Source of the DNA: Polymyxa betae
Lineage: Eukaryota; Endomyxa; Phytomyxea; Plasmodiophorida; Plasmodiophoridae
Length of the DNA stretch: 43,229 nucleotides
Reading direction: 5' to 3'
Assembly: GCA_003693705.1 (NCBI GenBank)
Contig: RBZT01000819.1
Location: forward strand, 1-43,229
Under the pieces are notes generated by a model that was not told where the DNA came from, searched no databases, and saw only the letters and a list, made by a program, of their open reading frames with translations. The translations under genes and the position numbers were made by a program. Of this stretch, positions 23,200 through 37,864 are shown piece by piece (the first letter of the stretch is position 1; the number at the start of each line of letters is the position of its first letter).

Positions 23200-24875
23200 T
23201 CACATTAACTGTATCTCCTCATCGCTCATGAACTGCAGAGATTCACTATGTTCTCGAGGATAGACCCTGCGCTCCCAAGTTGTAGTGTCAAAATAGACAT
23301 ACGTCCCGGCAGGATATCCCAACTGAGCCATGGCAACGTCTGATGGCCTTGCGAACCACAGCTTAAGTTCAGGATGATACTTCCATTCCCTGGCATAGAG
23401 CTCCTTGGCGGCAAAAACCTTCAGCAATTAAGTCTAGAGAAGAACAAAAATCGAAAAGGAGATCCCACGAGAAAGAATGTCTTTATATGAGGAAAAAGCA
23501 CAGGTGTATGACGAACCTCACAACAAAAATGCAACAAAAGGTAAAACTGGGATCTTTTGAAAATGATCTGACGATATTGCTGACCTGGAGCATATCTTTT
23601 GGCATATTATAAAAAATATAAAAAAGGGTTTCTAGCTGGAACTTGGACAAATGGCTAGTTTTCAGAGCTGGAGGCTGCCGATAATAACAATAAGGTAAGA
23701 TATAATCAGGCTCCCGCCTGGAAGGACCTTCGGCCCAAGGAGAAGCGAAAGTAGGATATAGAACCTAAGTAGCAGCAAATTTAATTTCCAATGAATTGCA
23801 TAACTCGATAAATGAGCGAGCTTGAGAAAAAAAATCATGAATCGAAGTAAAAGAGTTATAAAACAGAAACGATACCTCATTCGAATTCAGATTTAGACCA
23901 AGAGTAGTCAAGTCCATACCCAAAGCCAGAGCATTTCTGTCAGCATCCGTCATTCGAATTACGCCAAGCAGTCCTTGCAGGCCAAAATGATTTCTGGGAC
24001 TTTTCTGTTCGTCCTTCACTTCCGACGACGGTTGATGTGGAGCCTGAGCAGCTTGTTGCTGTATCCGGTTCGTCACGATGGTTGCCCCCAAAGCAGGAAA
24101 CTCGACCTCGTTATTCCTAACAGCCACGATTGGGCTTGAGCTGATAACAGTCGCAGTAAGGAAAATAAACTTCAGACCACTGCCGTGCCACCAAGCAGAA
24201 ATGTCAAAAAAAGGAGAACCTTATGGCAAATCCTGGTTGCTGAACGTGGCCATATTGCGGTGGAGTGGGAGGAATAAGGGTTCTTGGAGGAGCAGAAGTC
24301 TTGCCCGAAGTTGCAGCCGTCGAGCCCAACGCCGGAAAGTCTTCGCTCATGTCAAAGACGGGAGCCGTCGTCTGATGTTGCTGTGAAGCAGCATGAGGCA
24401 GCATATGACCAGCGCCTTTACTTAGGATCGCCAAATCCCGTTGTGCGTTTGTAGTATAATAATGGTCGTTGGGGTCTTGATAGTTGAGCATGGCATCATC
24501 TAGAAAGAGACTTATAACGATGAAGAAAACCAGACGATTGAAAGCCGGCATTAATTTAGAAAGGCGAGAATATACAGCAAAGTCTGCAAACGGTACGAAA
24601 AATCTCAGTGCATTCAAGCGAATAGACTTTACCAGCAAACCATAGAGTGCAAGAGAGTTAATAAATGATAAAAGATAGCTAAATAGATAATAAACTCGAC
24701 GATCACGACGCATACTGTTATAAAGTCGCCTCGAGTATAGACCACTGTATCCATTAACGTCCTGATTTGGAGGTGGTTGACTGGCCTGGGGCGGTGGTTG
24801 TGTTTGTTGCTGCTGCCATGCAGCCGCAGCATTAGCCATCATCAGGTCCCTGGATGAGGGCTTTCTGCTTGCCAT
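23200..24875 (-). CDS. CNOT2: NOT2 subunit of the CCR4-NOT deadenylase complex
   Basis: Five exons (24875-24716, 24499-24220, 24140-23876, 23764-23585, 23418-23200) join in frame to about 367 aa. The N-terminal half is Gln/Pro-rich and carries two FPALG motifs typical of NOT2. The middle has DLTTLGLNLNSNE followed by LYPTFASPWA, matching the conserved CNOT2 linker. The C-terminal NOT-box ends with AAKELYAREWKYHPELKLWF and a YVYFDTTTWERR segment. The family scaffolds the CCR4-NOT complex with NOT1 and NOT3/5 and acts in mRNA decay and transcription. The last intron ends in an unusual AAG acceptor, but the alignment to the family is gapless there. The gene is divergent from the mS37 gene; 391 bp separate the two ATGs. 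Confidence 0.92.
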
Positions 24876-25266
24876 TGGTGGAAGATCGTGTCTTTTGTAA
24901 TCAGGGAGATGCGGTCGAAATTGCGCAACTTGCTGAAAAACAAGTTTGCGAGATCTTTCTTATGAAATGTGAATGCCAGATTAAGATTAAAACTGCACTT
25001 CTCACAGTGCACATTTTGAAACTTTATATGTTATAAATTCAGGTAGAAAAGGACGACTAATCTGCGTCGCTTTGCAATCTGTAGAGATTCTTTTCGATCT
25101 ACATACAACCCCGTTTTTTAATTTTTTTTTACACACAATCTGCGAAGTTGTATTCTGACAAATTTGCGAAAAGCGCAGCCTTCCAACTCCATTTTCAGGG
25201 TGCGAAGTGGATGCCCGATGTGGTCATTTAAACCAATCAGTAATCGAATTGCCGGTCGCATTTCTT
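24876..25266. promoter_or_regulatory. Probable bidirectional promoter, NOT2 / mS37
   Basis: A 391-bp gap between two divergent start codons. It contains AT-rich runs (a T9 tract near 25121) but no clear TATA box. The bidirectional role is inferred from the layout. Confidence 0.4.
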
Positions 25267-25691
25267 ATGAGCAAGAAGAAGGACGGATTAGTGGTAACGC
25301 GCCAGGCTGTACGTAAATTGCAGGGACGTCAGAACTCGGTCAAACCATGCACCACCGAGATGATGAATTTCCTCAACTGCGTTGCCGGGCAATCGTTTGA
25401 CGCCCGCAAATGTATTTTCGCCGAATTTGTGATCGCCATGATCGACTGATAATCGCATTTTAGGCAAGGAGGAAGTGAACTTGCTTTCACAGTGTACGAC
25501 AGATGCTGTGAGTATCATCACTGTTTCATGCTTCCTGTGCCATTGAAACATTGATTAATGTGCATTTTTTACTGTTTTTCACTTTCAACAAACTCCAAAT
25601 ACTCGCTTATGGTTTGATATAGGAAGAAGCCAAGAAGACCCACCGCGATACCACCATGTACCATATTCTTCGATTGTCTAAACAACTTTAG
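25267..25691 (+). CDS. CHCHD1: Mitochondrial small ribosomal subunit protein mS37 (Mrp10/CHCHD1), twin CX9C
   Basis: Three exons (25267-25411, 25464-25507, 25623-25691) give an 85-aa protein. It has a basic N-terminus (MSKKKDGLVVTRQAVRKLQGR), then CTTEMMNFLNC and CKEEVNLLSQC: two exact CX9C pairs forming a CHCH fold. The second pair is created only by splicing, because its first Cys codon spans intron 1 (T|GC). The C-tail (THRDTTMYHILRLSKQL) resembles the Mrp10 tail. Family members are imported by the MIA40 disulfide relay and sit in the mitoribosome small subunit. The ATG at 25267 is chosen because it fits the family; an in-frame upstream ATG exists at 25207. Confidence 0.8.
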
Positions 25692-26106
25692 AGCCGTGAT
25701 TTCTCCAAAATTTGCTTGTCTGTCCAGTGACTACGTAGTTAGTCGGGTGTTTGATATAGTTTGGCTGATAGTGCCTCAAGTGGTCACCTTTTGTTGCTCT
25801 CATTTTTGCAGTTTACTATTAAGCTTCATTTAGCTTGATTGAACGCTTCTGCGCCGATTGAACAACAATAGCAGAGTGGGCAGAAACTTACTTGAATGTG
25901 CTCATTAATCTTCATGCAGCTTTTAGAATATACCCATCTGCCCGTTTTGTTTTTTGTATCATGTTTCACCCAGCCATTGCCCATTTGTTTGAAATTTCCC
26001 CTGATGCGATTCTGCGGGCGCAACCCGTGGTCTAGCGAGGTCCCCAACAGTCAGAGGCCAGGTCAGCCCTTTCAAGAATTGCTGCAATCAGGTCACTTTA
26101 GCAGCA
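25692..26106. other. Intergenic region before the malic enzyme gene
   Basis: About 415 bp holding the 3' end of the mS37 transcript and the promoter or 5' UTR of the malic enzyme gene. No coding sequence or repeat was recognised. Confidence 0.4.
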
Positions 26107-29690
<3,584 letters not shown>

Positions 29691-30060
29691 TACACTAGTG
29701 TTTGAATTTGCAAAACACTGTTTCGTCAAGTGTAGATGCCGGGCTCTTGCATTCAAGGGCCGAGACAATTCTACCTGCCAGCCTTCTCAGAAGTCAACTC
29801 TTTTGCTTTAATCTGCGTGTTGATTTCTGCCAGAACATTGTTTCTCCATTGATTAGCATAGGAAGGCTAATTTGTCATGTGAACCAGTTGCACTTCATGC
29901 GTCTCAGCTTCTGTTTGATCGTATCGGAAAAGATATCGGTTTGTTGGCCGCCTGGCAATGTGCCCTGATACCATCAATATCGGTCGACGATTATTATCAT
30001 TGCCCATATTAATGAAATATGCCAAGATATCGTTTACAAACATTGATATGTATTATGCAT
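29691..30060. other. Convergent intergenic region
   Basis: A 370-bp gap between the stop codons of two converging genes. It should hold both 3' UTRs. AT-rich; no repeat or RNA gene seen. Confidence 0.4.
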
Positions 30061-31691
30061 CTATGCAAAGTGTAGCTTCTCAGTTTGAACTTCGTTATTA
30101 TAAAATTGGCAGGTCTCCAATTTCGCTTTTAACATTTTTAGACCCTGCCATCTTTCTTGTTCGTCAATGCTAATTGAATATAATCCGTTCAGAGAGCTTG
30201 TGGCTGTCTGTTCTCCTGTAGAAAGTTCGCTTGCCTTGTTCATCATGATGACATCCGATCTCCTCTTGGCACCGATTTTCAGGGCAAATGACCAGACCAT
30301 TCGATCAGCCTCGTCCAGATTCTCGCTTAGCTGTTGTATTGAACTTTGAGCCTCGACTTCCACGACCCTCAACTGCATAAAGACAAACTTTGGTTAGCGT
30401 CCTGATAAAAGCAATTTGTGTGTGAGCAAACACAAACTCGGAAGTAGCGAAACCAAGAAATCGGAACCATGCTTAGAGATTTCGAAATCATTATACCTGG
30501 GGAAGGATTTCACAAAACCGCTCGGGGTTGCGAATGGCAATATCATTCCAAAAGTCAAGCACGGTGGATTCAAACGTATCCCAGTCTTCGGCATGAGCGA
30601 CGTCGAAAACGATTGCAAGACGCTCGATGAATTCGCGCCAGCCTTTGTTGATCGATTCGATCAGCTCGGTCTGCTTCGTTATTAACATGTCAAGATTCAA
30701 AAAAATTGGCCTTTTAGGAAGTGAAAAAACGTCCTCGTCTTCGGTTGAGGCTTCTTGTAGATCGGGCTCAACATCCCACAGCTGAATTCGACGAATTTTG
30801 ATGTTGAGCCTTTCAAAGTGGTCGCCGAACGCTGCGTCGATTTGGGGTGAGAGAGAGCCTCCAGCATTCACAAGAACTAGTTTTCGAAGAAGATCCACCC
30901 CATACAGATGCAACAACTGCCAGATGTCAGAAGCGATGAAGTCAGCGGGTTCGTCGCCCTTAAGCGAGTAGTAAAACCTCCTGGCGTTTAGATGGCGAAC
31001 GAAACCATCACGCTTTGTATAGATTGTGAGCATCTTTCCGTCGTCGAATTCGACATCGATCTTCGGAATGAGTTCCTGGAAATCAGGAGCGAACGATCGG
31101 CCGGTAACGACGCAGAACGACGAATCGACACGCAGTTCGGAGAAGTTCACCTCATTGAACAAGCCCAGATCGAGGCGAAAGTGAAGAACCGCAGCTGGAA
31201 CTTTGTAGAGTCTGCCAGGTGGAGAATTGGGCTGGCTCCGAGGCGTGTTCGGCTGATCCAGAGGCGAGTTCACCTCCAAAATGCAAGCGACATCTTCGGC
31301 CTCGGCCTCATTCGGAATCGCGATCGAGTCGTTATCTGATCATCGTAAGAAATACGCTCGACGATGATGAATGTTTCACCGTACTTGCTGGCAACGCAGC
31401 CTTCAGATCCGTTTGATTCCCACTTTCATTCCTGTTCTCTGATCCTGGAGCAGCCGCATCTCTGGAATGTTTATATTGCCTGGGTGAACTCGGCGTCCGA
31501 TTCGCCGATAGAGCTCCAACATAGTAGAGAACCGTCAAGGTGATGACCAGCGTCAGAATCGACACAAGAACGAACCAGATGCAGCGCGGATGCGTACAGA
31601 ACCAACGACGCCGACCTTCGCCGAGCGACGGCACTTCCAGAGGCGCTTCGAGCGCGATCGCCATGTCCGGGAACGAAGCCGACGGCCCCAT
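30061..31691 (-). CDS. Unrecognised single-pass membrane protein with large C-terminal domain
   Basis: Three exons (31691-31385, 31335-30497, 30372-30061) join in frame to about 485 aa. The first intron is only 49 nt; removing it restores a frame that is otherwise blocked by a stop. The N-terminus is short and cytosolic-looking. One hydrophobic helix follows (FVLVSILTLVITLTVLYYVG, residues about 45-64) after a basic RRRWFC stretch, so type II topology is likely. Next come NRT, NES and NQT glycosylation sequons. The rest is a soluble domain with DVEFDDGKMLTIYTKRDGF and helical repeats near the C-terminus (LRVVEVEAQSSIQQLSEN). I do not recognise the family. The open frame extends 5' without an ATG, so a first exon upstream is possible. 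Confidence 0.7.
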
Positions 31692-32303
31692 TAGGACGAA
31701 TTCGCCACGATGGCCACGTCGGGTCTTTGTTGGCTCCTCTTGACCGAATGCGTGCGGGACGGGCCCGCCAACCACGTCCCACGGCCTTTCTTAATTTCAA
31801 GAGGCGACCCTGACTGACCGCCAGCCTCAGGTCGCACGACAACAGATAACGTCAATCAGAATTTCGGGTCGGCGTTTGGGTTCTATGGCGGCAATGGTCA
31901 AACTGCATAGGTAATGCTGTTTTGGCAGCCAGGGAATCATGCCATACCCGTCGTTGTTATCTTGGGTGATCGGCAGGAAAGAGACGATGGTTTGGCATTT
32001 GTGTAACGAGATCCACGACGAAAATGGACAGAAGCTGCTAAGTCGCCATAATAGAGAATAAGATGGGTAATGCATACGAAAGCAGTCGTTGGATCATTTG
32101 TAATGCAGACGATGCAAGGCTGGCAATGTGTGAGCGGAACCGATACAAACGTTCTGTCAGTTGAAAGCAACAAAGCAGGAGCAGACCGAATTGCAATACA
32201 AAGACAAGGGAATTATGAATCAACGATTAAAGGGCTGATACTGTATTCATAGAAGAATACCACCCAGAATCGCTGGAGAGAATAACAGCGCAGCACAATA
32301 ATA
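31692..32303. other. Intergenic region
   Basis: About 610 bp between two minus-strand genes. It should contain the promoter of the membrane-protein gene and the 3' UTR of Y14. The first 120 bp stay open in two minus frames and could hold a missed 5' exon. Nothing else was recognised. Confidence 0.35.
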
Positions 32304-33061
32304 TTATTGTCGGCGACGAGTTCGTAGCCCTGTCTGAGGCGCTGAGAAAGCCCAATCCACGCCGATTTTCTGCTCCAAAAGCATTTTGCCATTCTCGTTC
32401 TTAAGGGCCTGTTCGGCTTCTTCGAACTTTTCGTACTCGATCAGGGCATAGCCCTTGACGAATCCGGTTTGTCGATCAAGGTTCAGATGCAGCTGCTTGA
32501 TTTCGCCATAATCCGCAAACCGATCGTAGATATCGTCCTCTTGAGCTTCTTCGTGAACATTGGTGACGAATATAATCCAACCTTCAATTGCTGCGAAAAT
32601 TAGCCGCCGATGATACAGAAAAACAGAAATGTGTTCTCGCAGTGATATGACAAGGAGAGCTCACAATGGGAGAAAACCGGCAAAGTCGATAAAAGAGTTC
32701 AGGATATTTGAAATTGGAACTTTCAAAAGAAAAGATAAACAAACATAAAGACTTTGCAACAAGTCGTAGAATGGAAAACAACCACAACTAGGGAATGACA
32801 ATACGAAGAGATCAGCGCAGTATTTCTAAAGAGTTCGAATAAACACCAAATGGGTCCATAATGGTTGAACATTGAGATAACAAAGAGTACTAAAATTGGC
32901 TCACATTTGATTGGACCAGAAGCGTGCTCGCCAACCGTATCGAACTTGCCGGCAACGCCCGAATACCGGTCGTCGGTCTCATCACGTAGACGCTGATGGC
33001 CTCGACCTTTGGTCTGACGGACGGTCGACACCCGGTCGGTCATGTTCTCGTCGTCGCTCAT
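32304..33061 (-). CDS. RBM8A: Y14 / RBM8A, exon junction complex core protein
   Basis: Two exons (33061-32905 and 32590-32304) give 147 aa. The N-terminus is acidic then basic ([20 protein letters not shown]). One RRM follows: [19 protein letters not shown] (RNP2 region), [39 protein letters not shown] (RNP1) and ending [12 protein letters not shown]. The tail RTRRRQ is short and basic. This is the Y14 pattern throughout. The family pairs with Mago and locks eIF4A3 on spliced mRNA, guiding export, translation and NMD; its presence fits an intron-rich genome. Exon 2 carries the whole RRM without its own ATG. The intron is 314 nt. Confidence 0.96.
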
Positions 33062-33467
33062 TATCGCTTCTGAATGGAATGGAGAGCACACGACACAAGA
33101 ACGACGCAATTTCTAAACTCCGTCTGTCGCGCATCTTTTTTCACACAGGCAAAATCCCAAATTGAAATTTAATGAAAACTCCCATCATTTGCGCATGCCT
33201 TTTTCCTGCATCCGAAACAGTTGCTGTTTTGGCACAATTTGCTTGATTGAAACAACATGGTGAATTCCCTTTTTAATCTATCTGTATACTAGTTGGCCAC
33301 CAGCGTGCACAATCCCATCCAAGAATTCATCAAGGCGCTATAATTGAGAGACTCGTTTTGCTATCGGCAGACATTGCATCGACACTGACTGGAACAATTA
33401 CCAGAAAACAGACACAGACACCATTCTATTTGCAGTTTTGCTGATAATGTATTCGAATCATGACAGA
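33062..33467. other. Intergenic region between two minus-strand genes
   Basis: About 400 bp, expected to hold the Y14 promoter (right next to 33061) and the 3' UTR of the gene to the right. No coding sequence recognised. Confidence 0.4.
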
Positions 33468-35069
33468 TCAACAACCTGCACATCTGAATCGGTCCGCATC
33501 GGATTCCATCAACTTCGAATTGTCGCCCCATCCATGTATCTGCATTGTGCCCAGTCCGGAACTCCACAAACTGCCACCACCTGATCCTGAAATTGTACAA
33601 TATCAGACGTGTCGACTTCAATAAAAATGACTAAAAAATCGCACGAAAAATAAGTGATATCTGCAAACAAAGACGCTTACTTACGGCTCAAATGAGAAAG
33701 GAAATGAAATCTCATTAACAAGAACTTTTTAAACATTGTAAAGCGCCATACCTATAAGCTGTTGTTGAAGACGATCCAACGAGTTCTGCATGCCCTGAAT
33801 CTTGGCGACGAATCCCTCGATATAATTGCCCATACTCTCGAGACCCGTCTTAAGTGTTGACAGCTCACACAGCATGCTATCCTTCTCGATCATCAATTGC
33901 TCGGGTTCGCCAGCTCGTCGTTGCTCAAGATCCTGGTCACGATCGCCAGGAAACGGCTCTTCTTCCGACAAATCATATTCATGTTCGTCTCGGTACGAAT
34001 CCTTGACGATCCGCATAACATCGGTCGACGCCGGCCAAGCCTCTTTCCCGGCAGGATATGAAGGCTTTATCGTGCCCCATGGCATCCCACCTTTAGATTC
34101 TGGACCCCAGGGGATCTCGGCAGGCTTTTCTGAGCCCCATTCCTCCAGGTTTGGTGCTTCCGGCTCCCAACCAGCAACCAGATGACTTGTAGGTTCCATC
34201 TGTCCCCATGATTCACTCGAGCTGGGTTCGCCTTGCTGATCGAACTCTGGCCATTGCGGAGGATGTTCGGGCTTCCGCCTCTCAACCGATTCGATTCGGC
34301 CCTGTTCCTCTTCCATAGAAGGCCACTCGAAAGCTGGAACAGGTTGTTCTTCTCCTTCGAGATTCGGCCAACCAGCAGTCCTTTCTTTAATAGACGCCTC
34401 CGGCGGCGTTGTCCAACCTGGTGCTGTTGAGCTCTGCTCTGAGGGAAGGCTTCCTTCTGCTGCTTTAAGAATGTTCTCAGTCGCGTCTGCTTTCGGCCAT
34501 CTGGACGCTTGCTCTGATTCTGTAAGTTTCTGCTGAGACGCATCATCCAGCACCGATACTTGGGGTCGTTCTGGCCCGCTCAGCGTCTCTTTGGGTTCAA
34601 CTTCCGGCAGCCCGGAAGGACGTTTGGATTCCATTTCCATTTCCGGCAATCCAGGAGGACGTTTGGATTTCAGATCCATTTCTGGTAATCCAGGAGGACG
34701 TTCGGATTTCATTTCCATCGTTGGTGGTGCAGATTCTACAGCTTTGGAGCTATCCGTCTCGTCTGAAGGCTTCGGCTGATCAATCTTCATTGGTTGTTGG
34801 CCCTCCTTTCGTAATGCCGGCTTGCCCGTAACAGTTTTAGAGCGCCGTCGTTCGCCTCCAGATTGAACGGATGGCCATTTCGGCAGTGAACGCTCAGCAA
34901 TCGGCATCGGCGTTGTCAATGGCTTCTTCGGTAGCGCTGGCCATTCTTCGATTGCAGACGAATTTAAAAATCTTGGCGAATCGCTTCCATTTTGGGATGC
35001 GAGTTGTTGCTGCCAGCCGCTAATAGGGGGATGCCCCAGTTGTCCCAGACTATGCAAATCGGATGCCAT
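33468..35069 (-). CDS. Unrecognised Trp/Pro-rich, mostly disordered protein
   Basis: Two exons (35069-33752 and 33586-33468) join in frame to about 478 aa. The second exon starts after a good CAG acceptor and reads GSGGGSLWSSGLGTMQIHG, ending TGA. Exon 1 is low-complexity and acidic. It has many W-P or WP-like pairs spaced 10-30 residues apart (EEWPALPKK, FEWPSMEEE, PQWPEF, WGPESKGG). It also holds a 13-residue unit ending RPPGLPE repeated three times near residues 118-155. A predicted coiled coil (STLKTGLESMGNYIEGF to LDRLQQQL) lies near the end. The EEWPALP motif recalls the FPALG-type peptides that bind RNA-decay or translation factors, but that is only a resemblance. The gene is divergent from SEH1. 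Confidence 0.7.
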
Positions 35070-35726
35070 CGTGGATTAACTCGGTTCAGATCGATTAAGG
35101 AATGAATTCATGGATGGCACTCCGAATGCATCTGGTCCAATCAGTCTCGGAGCCGTTCAGCTATGCTCGCTTCTATGAAGAGATATTGGCTTGATGTGGG
35201 ATCGACAATCCTGGCTATCTGACTTCTGATCGGCGTTGGCCCAATTCGTTAATGTCGATGTATTCGTTGCCATTCCTTTGGTAGTAGCCGGTCGCGAGCA
35301 GTTTTGATCCAGAATTAGTAACCGACCAAACCTGTCTGAATTGAGCAGAAGACAGAATCACGCATAAGGCAACGAAAGCAAGTTTTGATCAGAACATGGA
35401 AGGATTTGGTGAAAAATTCCATTCCACAATCGTGAGATATTGAAAGAACGACAAGTTTGCCGGTTTCCACTTCTCATTACAGCACAGTATATAATCATTT
35501 TGTTCAATAACAGCGGATATCGGTTTCCTTTCAAAACAGGAAATTTGCATCTTTCCATAGAAGGTGAATAAAAACGAGGTTTCCAGGCTTGCGTAATTGT
35601 TTCACTTTTGCCCACTGTGAATTCTGGATTTAACGCAGATTTGTTCATAAAATGTGAATTTTTAAATCTGCGCCTCCTGCCGTTGCAATCGCGTTCGCGT
35701 CTTCGTGATAGCATCCGATCACCACC
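35070..35726. promoter_or_regulatory. Probable bidirectional promoter region before SEH1
   Basis: About 650 bp between two divergent starts. Minus open frames inside it (for example 35358-35810) overlap SEH1 exon 1 and 2 and have no coding character. No TATA box was recognised. Confidence 0.35.
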
Positions 35727-37564
35727 ATGCTGGTGAGTGTTATTGGCAATCGTGGCGTTGAAGACCTGATTGTTAACTGTCGTAGGATGTGACGGAGACG
35801 GTCCCAGCATTGGATCAGGAGTTCTTCTCCGATCTGGCCTATGATTATTATGGGAATCGGATCGCTACTTGTAATTCTGATCACACAATCACAATCTGGT
35901 CCAAATCTGGCGATAAACGTTCCTGGAAGCCAACCTCCACTATCCAGGTTGGAATTTCTTTAATCTCCCTTTTCTGTTGTTATTTTATCTTTCATTCTCG
36001 ATTCGCCATTTGCTTCTAGATAAGAGCGCTTTAAAACCTTAACCTTCATGCATTTGTTTGGTAATTTCAATGCTTACGAAATTGTTCTGAAGCTGTACGC
36101 GCTTTGGTTTGGATCCGTTTTTGAAACATTCTGTGTTTAGCTTTCATCCCAGTCTTATGAATTTTGATTGTTGTCTGAAGTCATTGATGTAGGGACGTAC
36201 TGGGGTCTTTCATCGTGTTGCTTGGGCTCAGCCTGAATTTGGCCAGATTCTGGCTGCTTGCAGTTCCGATTGCAATGTTGTCATTTATGAGGAAACAGGT
36301 ACAGAAACAATTCAGCCCTGTTTCAGGTTTTCTCTTTCAAACAAATTGAAGCATCTTTCAGCACCTTATGCGGTGTGTAGCTCTTCTCTCATCAGTTGCG
36401 AGTAGCTGAAGCTTTCTCGTCACTCGTTTTCTGCTCTTTCAATACGGCTGTCTTCTTTTTACAGTCGTATTCTTTCTGCTCATTTTCGGACTCGTACCGA
36501 TTTTGTTTGTGTTTAGGTGATTCTGAATCTGGCGAAGGCACATGGGCTGAGCGGGCTCGTCTAGTTGATAGTCATGGCGAAGTGCATGCGTTGCAGTTTG
36601 CACCAAGGTCGCTTTCCCATTTCTCTTGTCGCTCTTGTAATGTTTTTATGGTCAGGCATCTTGGCATGCAATTAGCCACTCTTGGTGAGGATGGCATTGT
36701 GAGGATTTACGAAGCAGTAAGTTTTAGCCAGACTAACGCTATTCTACTTTTGCTTCGCAAATCGCTTATTCACTCCAGTTTAATGTTTGAACTTCTTTGA
36801 TACATGTTGTTATCACTGTCTTTTGCCCGAAGTTCGTTATATTTTAATCAGGTTTCTAATCTGCTCTGAGCAATCAAAAACGTTTCATCCATAGCATACC
36901 CTGCTATTGTGGGTTCTTACGTTTTCAGATTCAAGAGAACTTGCTTTATCTACATTCATTGCTGCTAATTTGTTTTCCCCCTATCTCGCCTATGTTTAAT
37001 TTTAATGAACATTGCGAAAGCTTCAACCAAATCTTTCTTAGATTTTGAAATGTTTTATAGGTCGATATGATGCAATTAAGCGCCTGGCCATTACGAGACG
37101 AATTCTCCATGATTCTGAAGCCCGCGAGCACCACCTCCCCTACGCATTCGTCAATTTCATGTTTAGCTTGGAACACATCACCATTCGACCCACCCCAGCT
37201 CATCGTCGGCCGCTTGGACGCCATTCAGATCTGGCAATATTCGACTTCTCATCGAAAATGGCAACACATCAGTGACCTTCTTCCCAATCGTGGCTACGTT
37301 TGTGATGTCGCCTGGGCTCCGAATCTGGCCCGGTCGTATGACCTGATTGCTACCTCCTTCATGGGCCATGATACAGTTCTCTCGCAGATCAAAGCGCCTG
37401 GCAATGTTGTGCAGACTTGGACGCTGCCGGTTCGCGGGTGTCGTCTCTCTTGGAACCCTGCTGGAACTTTGCTGGCTTCGTCGTCGCCTGATGGCAATGT
37501 ACAAGTTTGGGGCCGCGATTTGGAAGGCGATTGGAAATGCATCGAGTCGCTGCTGCCGTCGTAA
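35727..37564 (+). CDS. SEH1: SEH1-type WD40 nucleoporin
   Basis: Six exons (35727-35732, 35786-35947, 36193-36298, 36517-36607, 36656-36716, 37061-37564) give about 309 aa. WD40 blades read in order: FFSDLAYDYYGNRIATCNSD, VFHRVAWAQPEFGQILAACS, RARLVDSHGEVHALQFAPRH, LGMQLATLGEDGIVRIYEAV, SSISCLAWNTSPFD, VCDVAWAPNLARSYDLIAT and CRLSWNPAGTLLASSSPDGN. The last blades (AWAPNLARSYDLIAT, SWNPAGTLLASSSPDG) match SEH1 closely; length also fits. SEH1 is an open beta-propeller of the Nup107-160 nuclear pore subcomplex and of the SEA/GATOR2 complex that controls TORC1. The start is inferred: the only sensible ATG upstream is ATGCTG followed directly by a GTGAGT donor, making a six-base first coding exon. 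Intron 5 (344 nt) is the longest in the gene. Confidence 0.92.
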
Positions 37565-37796
37565 TTGTCCCAAAATGTTATCTCTTTTTGATAAACTTGA
37601 TAGAAGTTGGTATCGTTCCCGGTTTAAGAATTGTCGTTGCTAACAATGCTCGTCTTTAAGTTTTCGTTGAAAAGCAGAGTTTTTTCACTCTGGTGGGAAT
37701 ACTTCTAATCTTTGTTGCATCCAGCACAATCTGGTAATTGTGGTCTACTTTTTTTGTCTACAATAACAATCAAATAAAGATAACTACGACGAAAGC

Positions 37797-37846
37797 CCCT
37801 GAATCTGATTGAATAAATTCACCCTGAATCTGATTGAATAAATTCA
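37797..37846. repeat. 25-bp perfect tandem repeat carrying AATAAA
   Basis: Two adjacent identical 25-bp units (37797-37821 and 37822-37846), each containing AATAAA. A third AATAAA lies at 37773-37778. They sit 230 bp after the SEH1 stop and directly before the end of the converging membrane-protein gene, so they can serve as duplicated poly(A) signals for SEH1. Confidence 0.8.
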
Positions 37847-37864
37847 TTTTTGATTTCAGTTTAC

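Noticed and set aside
33361-33621. Minus frame rich in Cys and Trp
   Set aside because: Overlaps the second exon of the Trp/Pro-rich gene in another frame; the spliced frame has a proper acceptor and coding composition.
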